From Chrysiogenia bacterium (lineage in GTDB: Bacteria > JAGRBM01), in contig JAGRBM010000061.1 of assembly GCA_020434085.1 (NCBI GenBank), positions 1 through 12,569 on the forward strand: 12,569 nt of DNA. The letters are read 5' to 3'. The position numbers were made by a program, and so were the translations under genes. Positions 6,465 through 11,532 of the stretch are shown here, piece by piece (the stretch's first letter is position 1; each line of letters begins with the position of its first letter). The notes under the pieces were generated by a model. The model saw nothing but the letters and a program-made list of their open reading frames with translations. It had not been told where the DNA came from and searched no databases.

Positions 6465-7013
6465 TCAGCGAAGCCATCCCGGCGGCGCGCCCGCGCGGCG
6501 TGCTTCTTCGCGAAGGCCGGCAATCTGTGCCTCGATTCCGGCGAGTTCCTTTTCGAGCCGCTCTTTTTTCTGACCGCGCTCGTAGAGCGCCTTGCGCGTG
6601 TAGAAGCCCTGCACGTTGATGGGAGCGGCATCGTCGAGCTTTGCCAGCTCCGCCTCGATGCGCCGCTTTTTCGCTTCCAATTTTTCCTTGCGACGCTGCC
6701 ACCATTGTTCGTCGTGACCGTCGCGGTCGCGCCCGAGTGGCGCGGCGCGCGCTGCATCCCCGGCGGCGGGCCCGGAACTCTCGTCAGCGCCCGCTTCGGG
6801 CTCTGGCTCGGGAATATCGCCCGCTGGCGCGGCGCGCGCGGGTAGCTCAATTGTTTTCTTTTCGGTGCGGTATTCGGGCGGGATCTTCGCTTCGGAATCG
6901 ACGAAGTGAAGATTGCCCTGGGCGTCGGTGTAGGAAAAAACTTCCGCGCGCGCCCCGGAGAGCGGCGCGGCAATCAGCGCGACAAGCAGAACGCTCAGAA
7001 GTTGCCGCCGCAC
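6465..7013 (-). CDS. DUF4124 periplasmic protein with one C-terminal helical-hairpin module
   Basis: A 182-aa exported protein, last of three tandem DUF4124 genes. The start is GTG at 7013, with only a weak AGGG upstream; translation may depend on the preceding gene, whose stop is 32 bp away. The signal peptide is MRRQLLSVLLVALIAAPLSG through ARA, with predicted cleavage before Glu24. The DUF4124 motif follows at once: EVFSYTDAQGNLHFVDSEAK (24-43), a short beta-rich domain seen in many Proteobacteria, function unknown. A Pro/Glu/Ala linker spans about 58-95. Residues 102-182 form a highly charged helical hairpin that opens with Trp104-Trp105 and ends RRAGAPPGWLR with Trp180. The mature protein has no cysteine. 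The same hairpin module is found in the two upstream genes. The stop TGA shares the palindrome TGATCA with the convergent cytochrome gene. Possibly an envelope-structural or binding protein; no enzyme motif is visible. Confidence 0.85.
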   Translation of the reverse strand: MRRQLLSVLLVALIAAPLSGARAEVFSYTDAQGNLHFVDSEAKIPPEYRTEKKTIELPARAAPAGDIPEPEPEAGADESSGPAAGDAARAAPLGRDRDGHDEQWWQRRKEKLEAKKRRIEAELAKLDDAAPINVQGFYTRKALYERGQKKERLEKELAGIEAQIAGLREEARRAGAPPGWLR

Positions 7014-7045
7014 CTGATCGCCCTGGTTGCGGAAGGGACAAGTCC

Positions 7046-7936
7046 CTATTCCACCCAGCTCCCCGGCACGCCGGCGGCTTCGGCCTTCCTGGGCAGGTCC
7101 GCCAGCTCGCGCTCGACCTGCGAGAGCTCGGCGCGCAGCTTGTCGAGGTCCTCGCGAAGCATGTTGTTGTGCTCGGCCACGACCGGGTCGAATTCGCCGC
7201 CGGTATTGGGGCTGATCTCGCCCTCGGCGCGCTCGATGCTCTGTTCGAGCTTCGCGCGGCGCTCTTCGAGCTGTTTCTTGAGGCCTTCCCAGTATTCGCG
7301 CGTCTTGAGCTGCTCATCGGTCGGGCCGGTGCCCGCCTCGCCGATGGTCTTGGGCCCGTCGGTCGGGCAACGAACGCCCTTGACCCAGCCGGGGTTGCCG
7401 CCCGCCTTGCGCACGGTGTTGGGAAGTTCATCGATCTCTGCCTGCAGTTCGATCTGCCGCTCGGTCAGCCGCTTGATCTCGGCCTGGATTTCGTAGAGCG
7501 CCTTGAGCCCGGCGGCCTGATCGGTGTTCACCGCGCCACGTGCGTTGAGCGTATCGAGTCGCTTGGTGACTTCCGCCAGTTCGTTTCGGATGCGCTCAAG
7601 CTCGGTGCACCAGTAGGCCTGCGTGCGCCCCTCGTTGTCGCCCAGGGCGCTGCGCGTGGACTGGCCCGAGGGGACCGGCGAGGGCCCGTTGCGCCCGCGC
7701 GTGGGCGTGCGCCCCTGGTAAGTCTGCACCTTCTCGCCGCTGATCGACTTGATCTGCTCGCGATACTGTTCGGGCACCTTGTTGATGCTCTCGACGTAGT
7801 GAACATTGCCGGCCTCATCGACGTAGCGATAGAGCTCGGCATGAGCCGGCGCGGCCCAGACGAGCACGGCCAGCAGCAGGCCCCAGAACAACCCCGTGAC
7901 CCCGGGGCGGCGAGAGTCTTTTGCGCGAATCTGCAT
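7046..7936 (-). CDS. DUF4124 periplasmic protein with two tandem helical-hairpin modules
   Basis: A 296-aa exported protein, middle gene of the trio. The ATG at 7936 was chosen because it gives a clean signal peptide (hydrophobic core GLFWGLLLAVLVWA, cleavage after AHA at residue 33). An upstream extension would overlap the preceding gene and put a basic stretch before the signal. The DUF4124 domain is ELYRYVDEAGNVHYVES (34-50), then IPEQYR-like NKVPEQYREQ and a polar linker. Two coiled-coil hairpin modules follow. Module A is 107-190, opening AYWC (Cys110) and closing KAGGNPGWVKGVRC (Cys190). Module B is 213-296, opening EYWEG and closing AEAAGVPGSWVE at the C-terminus. Trp-to-Trp spacing is 75 and 78 residues. 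Cys110 and Cys190 are the only cysteines in the mature protein and could form a disulfide. No Shine-Dalgarno sequence is present; TATACT lies 7 nt before the ATG. Function unknown. Confidence 0.87.
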   Translation of the reverse strand: MQIRAKDSRRPGVTGLFWGLLLAVLVWAAPAHAELYRYVDEAGNVHYVESINKVPEQYREQIKSISGEKVQTYQGRTPTRGRNGPSPVPSGQSTRSALGDNEGRTQAYWCTELERIRNELAEVTKRLDTLNARGAVNTDQAAGLKALYEIQAEIKRLTERQIELQAEIDELPNTVRKAGGNPGWVKGVRCPTDGPKTIGEAGTGPTDEQLKTREYWEGLKKQLEERRAKLEQSIERAEGEISPNTGGEFDPVVAEHNNMLREDLDKLRAELSQVERELADLPRKAEAAGVPGSWVE

Positions 7937-7943
7937 GGGGGCA

Positions 7944-7949
7944 AGTATA
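7944..7949 (-). promoter_or_regulatory. Candidate -10 element for a leaderless transcript of the two-module DUF4124 gene
   Basis: On the minus strand TATACT (one mismatch from TATAAT) ends exactly 7 nt (TGCCCCC) before the ATG at 7936, in the 34-bp gap after the upstream stop. No convincing -35 is seen. It would give this gene its own promoter within the trio and explains the absence of a Shine-Dalgarno sequence. Confidence 0.35.
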
Positions 7950-7970
7950 TGCGTTTTCGAGTCCCCTCGC

Positions 7971-8891
7971 CTAGCGACCGACAGTGGCCTGCCTCTGATA
8001 GTAGAGGGGATGGCGCTCGGGCCAGGTCGGAGGAATCGGACTCGCTTGCCCATCGCAATTTCCGTCGAGAACCCACTCAGGCGCATCTCCAGCAGCCAGC
8101 GCGTCCTTGCGCAAATGCGCAGCCTCCATGATGGCGTCGTCTGCGGCCTTGCCGGCGTTGTAGACCTCGAGGGTTTCGCCGTTCGCCTTGTACTTCGACC
8201 CGTAGCGCTTCATTTTGGTTGTATATCGCCCGTCTGCCGCATTGTATCCGGTGACCCGGCGGGACGAGGTCGAACCGCTGTAGGTCCGCTTCCCGATCAC
8301 CCTGCGCTCAGCCGCCTGCGCACTGGTCTGTTCTTCCAGAGCAGCGGAGATTTCTTCGCACCAGGCAAACCAGGCTTTCCCCGACAGGTCATAAATCGCC
8401 AGATTTGGAGGCCCCTCATACTTGGGGCCAGCCGGTGGCTCCGGCGGGGGCGGCGAGAACCAGTTGCGAATTCTCATCCAGAGCGCCGACGCTCCCGATC
8501 CAATTCGTGCGAGCAGGCCTTCCGGTTCAGCCGCCAATTCTGCAGGCTCTTCTTTTGCGGGTTCCGCCTCGGTTGCGGGCATTGGTGCCGCCGGAGCATC
8601 GTCGTAGGTTTCGAGCTTGCTGCCGTCGATTGTTCTGGCCTGCGCCAGATACTGTGGGGGGATGTTGTGCCGGCCGGTGACGAAATGAAGGTTCCCGTTG
8701 GAATCCTCGTACCGGAACACTTTACTCGACTCGTTCTTCGGAGCTGGTGGCGGCTTCGCCACCGATTCATTCTTCGGCGCAGTTTCCGACTGATCCATTG
8801 CGTTGCTCTCACAACCCGTTGTCACCGCGCACAGCGCAATCAACGCGAGAGAGCGCGCGATGAACGCATGGCGATTCCCCAAGAGGCTCAT
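7971..8891 (-). CDS. DUF4124 lipoprotein with divergent C-terminal hairpin module
   Basis: First gene of the trio, 306 aa. The start at 8891 (MSLLGNRHAF) has a strong purine-rich Shine-Dalgarno. The longer frame to 8981 begins upstream of the candidate promoter and contains its -10 box, so it is rejected. Residues 1-26 form a signal peptide with lipobox-like TTGC and Cys27. The linker holds an APKNES repeat (38-43 and 50-55). DUF4124 is KVFRYEDSNGNLHFVTG (57-73). A second Pro/Ala/Glu-rich linker holds an ALWMRIRNWF amphipathic stretch (136-145). The C-terminal part opens AWFAWCEE (Cys178) and closes ALAAGDAPEWVLDGNC (Cys279), matching the module of the next gene. About 20 extra residues lie between, in a basic Tyr/Ser/Gly-rich segment (about 200-245). 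Its base composition looks less GC-rich than its neighbours. Probably anchored to the inner or outer membrane; function unknown. Confidence 0.82.
   Translation of the reverse strand: MSLLGNRHAFIARSLALIALCAVTTGCESNAMDQSETAPKNESVAKPPPAPKNESSKVFRYEDSNGNLHFVTGRHNIPPQYLAQARTIDGSKLETYDDAPAAPMPATEAEPAKEEPAELAAEPEGLLARIGSGASALWMRIRNWFSPPPPEPPAGPKYEGPPNLAIYDLSGKAWFAWCEEISAALEEQTSAQAAERRVIGKRTYSGSTSSRRVTGYNAADGRYTTKMKRYGSKYKANGETLEVYNAGKAADDAIMEAAHLRKDALAAGDAPEWVLDGNCDGQASPIPPTWPERHPLYYQRQATVGR
8728..8780 (-). repeat. Imperfect 17-bp direct repeat inside the DUF4124 lipoprotein linker
   Basis: Bases 8728-8744 and 8764-8780 match except at three positions and lie 36 bp apart, which keeps the reading frame. 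They encode the two APKNES copies separated by VAKPPP. It looks like a small in-frame duplication in a disordered linker. Confidence 0.6.
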
Positions 8892-8893
8892 GG

Positions 8894-8905
8894 CTTCCCC
8901 TTCCC
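8894..8905 (-). promoter_or_regulatory. Strong Shine-Dalgarno of the DUF4124 lipoprotein
   Basis: On the minus strand GGGAAGGGGAAG lies 2 nt before the ATG at 8891, so an AAGGGG core has suitable spacing. It decides the start at 8891 over in-frame ATGs at about 8933-8936 and 8981. Confidence 0.75.
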
Positions 8906-8931
8906 GATCCGCGCCTTGCTTTGATGCCTCC

Positions 8932-8937
8932 ATCATA
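8932..8937 (-). promoter_or_regulatory. Candidate -10 element for the DUF4124 operon
   Basis: TATGAT on the minus strand ends 40 nt before the ATG at 8891, leaving room for a leader of about 30 nt that includes the Shine-Dalgarno site. No good -35 is seen 16-19 bp upstream (TTCGTC or TTTCGT at best). The call therefore rests on the -10 hexamer and on position. Confidence 0.35.
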
Positions 8938-8991
8938 GCGGAAAGCGCTGTAGAGACGAAAAAACGCGGCGCTGGACACATTATTCAATTT

Positions 8992-9017
8992 CGGGGCCGG
9001 AGAGGGAGCGGGCCCCG
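8992..9017. repeat. Perfect 7-bp inverted repeat just upstream of the response-regulator promoter
   Basis: CGGGGCC (8992-8998) and GGCCCCG (9011-9017) are perfect inverted copies separated by 12 bp. The right arm ends 1 bp before the TTTACA -35 element. It is a possible operator or activator site in the divergent intergenic region; chance in GC-rich DNA is possible. Confidence 0.4.
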
Positions 9018-9018
9018 G

Positions 9019-9046
9019 TTTACAATGGCGAGCCGTGGGCTATCCT
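9019..9046 (+). promoter_or_regulatory. Candidate sigma70-type promoter of the response regulator-OMP pair
   Basis: TTTACA (9019-9024, one mismatch from TTGACA) and TATCCT (9041-9046) are separated by 16 bp. The -10 is preceded by GGGC, like the -10 boxes at 531 and 4802. The predicted start at about 9053 gives a leader of about 90 nt before the ATG at 9143. This is the best -35/-10 pair I see in the window. Confidence 0.5.
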
Positions 9047-9058
9047 TCCTGCCCACGG
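9033..9058. repeat. Perfect 8-bp inverted repeat enclosing the -10 box
   Basis: CCGTGGGC (9033-9040) and GCCCACGG (9051-9058) are perfect inverted copies with a 10-bp spacer that contains the TATCCT -10 hexamer. A dimeric repressor bound here would block the promoter. Its centre is 41 bp from the centre of the neighbouring inverted repeat, close to four helical turns. Confidence 0.45.
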
Positions 9059-9066
9059 GCACGCAC

Positions 9067-9135
9067 GCAGGACTTCTGGGACTCGCCGAAAATGGGGTGA
9101 GAGGCTCCTGCCTGCGGAAACCGCGCCCAGGAAAG
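9067..9135 (+). promoter_or_regulatory. Structured 5' leader with two mutually exclusive pairings, one covering the Shine-Dalgarno
   Basis: TCCTG (9106-9110) can pair with CAGGA at 9068-9072, extended to GCAGGA/TCCTGC, or with CAGGA at 9128-9132, which is part of the ribosome binding site AGGAAAG (9129-9135). In the second fold the stem encloses a GCGG-AAA-CCGC hairpin (9114-9124). In the first it encloses CTCGCC (9082-9087) paired with GGTGAG (9096-9101). This is the geometry of a translational switch. No known riboswitch class was recognised, and it could be chance. Confidence 0.35.
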
Positions 9136-9142
9136 ATCCGGG

Positions 9143-9517
9143 ATGAAGAGAATCCTGCTCATTGACGACGATGACAACATTCGGAAGCTGGTGCGCTTCT
9201 CGCTCAAATCACTGGGCGTGGAGTGCATCGAGGCCACCGACGGCCAGGAAGGCTTCCGCACCGCGCTCAAGGAACTGCCCGATCTCATCCTGCTCGACCT
9301 GTCCATGCCCAACATGAACGGCTTCGAGGCCTGCGAGAAGATCAAGGGCAATGACAAGACTGCCCACATCCCCATCGTCGTGGTCTCGGCCGAGGCCACC
9401 GACCTCAACAAGCAGATCGTGACCGGCGCGCTCAAGGCCGATCGTTTCCTGCCCAAGCCCTTTGAGCGCGCGAACCTGGTTGAGATCGTCCAGGACATCC
9501 TCGGACTCGACAAGTAA
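9143..9517 (+). CDS. Single-domain response regulator (CheY-like receiver)
   Basis: A 124-aa cytoplasmic receiver domain with no output domain. It would be phosphorylated by a histidine kinase and act by protein contact. Acidic pocket residues are Asp8-Asp11 in LIDDDD, phospho-acceptor Asp52 in LLDLSMP, switch Ser82 in VVVSAEA and Lys105 in FLPKPF, so all catalytic residues are present. The length is that of a lone REC domain. AGGAAAG is 7-13 nt before the ATG. No histidine kinase lies nearby, so it is an orphan regulator whose partner is encoded elsewhere. The outer-membrane protein gene begins 23 bp downstream and is probably cotranscribed. The upstream region holds a good promoter, two inverted repeats and a foldable leader, suggesting tight expression control. 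Its target (motor, enzyme or phosphorelay) cannot be told from sequence. Confidence 0.93.
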   Translation: MKRILLIDDDDNIRKLVRFSLKSLGVECIEATDGQEGFRTALKELPDLILLDLSMPNMNGFEACEKIKGNDKTAHIPIVVVSAEATDLNKQIVTGALKADRFLPKPFERANLVEIVQDILGLDK

Positions 9518-9540
9518 TCCCGACTTCCCGGAGGCTCTTC

Positions 9541-10101
9541 ATGCGCCGATACGCGTTTTCGCTCCTGTTTGTTCTCGCCACGTTTCTCGCACCGCATGCG
9601 GCACTGGCCGATACAAACTTCGCCTCGCTGGAAGGCTTCCTCGGTGGCACAAGCATTGACGACGCCAAGAACATCGTCGGCGGGCGTGACAGTGCGTTTT
9701 CCTACGGCGGCGCGCTCACGATTTACGGCGGCGATTCCGATGCGACTTTTCACTGGGGCTTTCGCGTCGATGGAACTTTCCAGAAGCACTCGGAACAGAA
9801 GGATCTCTTTCTGGTTGCCGGCCCGCAGGTCGATCTGGAGATCCCCATCGCCAATTTTCTGCTGATCCCCTACGGGTTTGTGGGCGGCGGGTACCAGTTT
9901 AAAAAGACGCCGGGCACGCTCACGATCACCACGCTCAACGAAACCAACCACACGGGCACCGTGGCATTTGGCGGCGGCGCCAAAGTGCCGCTGCTTGCGG
10001 ACTTCGCCTACCTTCATGCGTCGGTTTTTTATTATCGCGGTTTCGGCGACAGCAAGGGCAATAACGTCCGCTACGTCGGCGGCGCGGGCGTGAGTTTCTA
10101 G
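9541..10101 (+). CDS. Small outer-membrane beta-barrel protein
   Basis: A 186-aa exported protein. The signal peptide is MRRYAFSLLFVLATFLAPHA through ALA, with cleavage before Asp24. The mature part of about 163 residues alternates hydrophobic and polar residues in strand-sized blocks: FSYGGALTIYGG, FHWGFRVDGTF, DLFLVAGPQVDLEI, LLIPYGFVGGGYQF, TVAFGGGAKVPL, YLHASVFYYRGF and RYVGGAGVSF. It ends in a C-terminal Phe, as BAM-assembled barrels do. Size and Gly/aromatic pattern suggest an eight-stranded barrel of the OmpA/OMP_b-brl kind (PF13505-like). No ligand or enzymatic motif is visible. GGAGG (9530-9534) is 6 nt before the ATG, 23 bp after the response-regulator stop, so the two are likely one operon. 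The last bases overlap the end of convergent mpl by 4 bp (CTAG). Confidence 0.85.
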   Translation: MRRYAFSLLFVLATFLAPHAALADTNFASLEGFLGGTSIDDAKNIVGGRDSAFSYGGALTIYGGDSDATFHWGFRVDGTFQKHSEQKDLFLVAGPQVDLEIPIANFLLIPYGFVGGGYQFKKTPGTLTITTLNETNHTGTVAFGGGAKVPLLADFAYLHASVFYYRGFGDSKGNNVRYVGGAGVSF

Positions 10102-11489
10102 TCGAGCGCTTCCAGCAGTTTCTCGTGAATCCCGCCGAAACCGCCGTTCGAGAGCACGGCAACGGTATCGCCGGGGGCGGCGTGTTCCTTCAGATATTCC
10201 ACAATCTGCCCGACGTCCGGGATGCAGCGAGCCGGAATTCCGCGCTCGGCCAGATCGGCAGCCAGTTTTCCGGGATCGAAGCGATCTCCTTCGGGGGCCT
10301 TCTCGGGACGCTCGACGCCCGCGATGATCACCTCATCGGCGCCGCCGAAGCTCCCGGCATAGTCCTTCTGAAAAACCGCACGCCGCGTGGTGTTGGTACG
10401 CGGTTCGAACACTGCCCACAGCGTGCCCTTCGGGTGGCGGGTGCGAAGCGCCTCCAGCGTGAGTCGCACCGCTGTCGGGTGGTGCGCAAAGTCGTCGACG
10501 ATGGTCACGCCGCGCACCGAGACCCCGCGAATCTCCTGCCGACGCTTGACGCCCTCGAAGCTCTCGATGCCCGTGCGCCACTCTTCGGCCGTAATGCCCA
10601 GCCGTTCGCATGCGGCGGCGGTGGCAATCTGGTTGGAGAGGTTGTGCTCACCATAGAGCGGGCTCACCGCCCGGCCCCAGAGGTTGCCGTCGCGGAGGAT
10701 TTCGAGGTGCGCGCCCCGCTCGTCGGCCTTCGTGATCTTGCCGGTCCACCCGGCCTCGCAGGAGAGCCCGTAGGGGGTCACCTGCCCGCCGCACTGCTTT
10801 GAAACCTCGCGCACGAGTGCGTAGTCCTGGCAGGCGATGAGCGCGCCGCCCGCGGGAATGATCGCCATGAGTTTTTCGAACTCGCGCCGGACCGCGCCGA
10901 TATCGGCGAAGATGTCTGCGTGGTCGAACTCGATGCTGGTCAGAATGGTCGTGCGCGGCTCGTAGTGGAGGAACTTGGCTTCCTTGTCGAAATACGCGGT
11001 GTCGTATTCATCGCCCTCGACAACAAAGTGATCCCCGCTGCCGTGTTTGAAGCTCGTCCCGAAGTTGCGCAGCACCGCGCCCACCAGGAACCCCGGATCG
11101 CGGCCGGCCGATTCCAGAAGCCAGGCCATGAGCGCGCTGGTTGTGCTCTTGCCGTGGGTGCCGGCGACAACGACCGAGTGTTTTCCATGGATGAAGAAAC
11201 GGCGGATCGCCTCGGCGCCGCTCGTGTAGTCGAGGCCGCGCTCCCGCACAGCGACCGACTCGGGATTGTCCTTCGTAACGGCATTGCCGATGACGACGAG
11301 TTCGGGGCCCCAGTCCAGGTTCTCCGCGCGGTAGCCGTCGAAGATCTCTATGCCCTGCGCGGCGAGCTGGTCGCTCATGGGCGGATAGACGCCCGCGTCG
11401 GAGCCGCGCACCTCGTGGCCGGCCTGCTTGAGGAGCCCGGCCAGCGAACCCATCGCCGTGCCGCAGATGGCTGTGATGTGAATCTTCAT
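10098..11489 (-). CDS. mpl: UDP-N-acetylmuramate:L-Ala-gamma-D-Glu-meso-DAP ligase (Mpl)
   Basis: A full-length Mur-ligase-family enzyme of 463 aa. Mpl joins the recovered murein tripeptide to UDP-N-acetylmuramate using ATP, feeding recycled peptide back into cytoplasmic peptidoglycan synthesis. The start MKIHITAICGTAMGSLAGLL is an Mpl hallmark. The ATP loop is GTHGKSTT (110-117). EGDEYDTAYFDK (158-169) and EFDHADI (187-193) are Mpl-type blocks that separate it from MurC. YGEHNLSN (279-286) is the Mur-ligase His-Asn motif, DDFAHHPTA (332-340) and FEPRTNT (361-367) are the C-terminal domain signatures, and SNGGFGGIH (447-455) closes the protein. The presence of Mpl implies meso-DAP peptidoglycan in a Gram-negative-type envelope. 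It starts 43 bp after a serine hydrolase gene on the same strand, likely in one operon. The Shine-Dalgarno is weak (AAGG about 10 nt upstream). Confidence 0.96.
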   Translation of the reverse strand: MKIHITAICGTAMGSLAGLLKQAGHEVRGSDAGVYPPMSDQLAAQGIEIFDGYRAENLDWGPELVVIGNAVTKDNPESVAVRERGLDYTSGAEAIRRFFIHGKHSVVVAGTHGKSTTSALMAWLLESAGRDPGFLVGAVLRNFGTSFKHGSGDHFVVEGDEYDTAYFDKEAKFLHYEPRTTILTSIEFDHADIFADIGAVRREFEKLMAIIPAGGALIACQDYALVREVSKQCGGQVTPYGLSCEAGWTGKITKADERGAHLEILRDGNLWGRAVSPLYGEHNLSNQIATAAACERLGITAEEWRTGIESFEGVKRRQEIRGVSVRGVTIVDDFAHHPTAVRLTLEALRTRHPKGTLWAVFEPRTNTTRRAVFQKDYAGSFGGADEVIIAGVERPEKAPEGDRFDPGKLAADLAERGIPARCIPDVGQIVEYLKEHAAPGDTVAVLSNGGFGGIHEKLLEALD

Positions 11490-11532
11490 TGGGGGAGTGC
11501 CTTAGCAGAGCGCCGCGCGTGAATGAAGGCCC

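Noticed and set aside
7937-8086. Longer N-terminus of the two-module DUF4124 protein
   Set aside because: It overlaps the 3' end of the upstream gene and places a basic stretch ahead of the signal peptide.
6641-8131. Long plus-strand open frame of 496 codons
   Set aside because: It is antisense to the two DUF4124 genes that have signal peptides and recognisable domains; low-complexity Arg/Ala/Leu content and no motif.
8892-8981. Longer N-terminus of the DUF4124 lipoprotein
   Set aside because: It would put about 30 polar residues before the signal peptide and include the candidate -10 box; the ATG at 8891 has a strong ribosome binding site.
9021-9026. TACAAT read as a -10 box
   Set aside because: No -35 lies 16-18 bp upstream; the overlapping TTTACA works better as a -35 with TATCCT 16 bp downstream.
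9060-9142. Cyclic di-GMP (GEMM) or TPP riboswitch in the leader
   Set aside because: Compared by eye with the conserved cores of both classes; the diagnostic conserved stretches are absent. Only a generic foldable leader is claimed.
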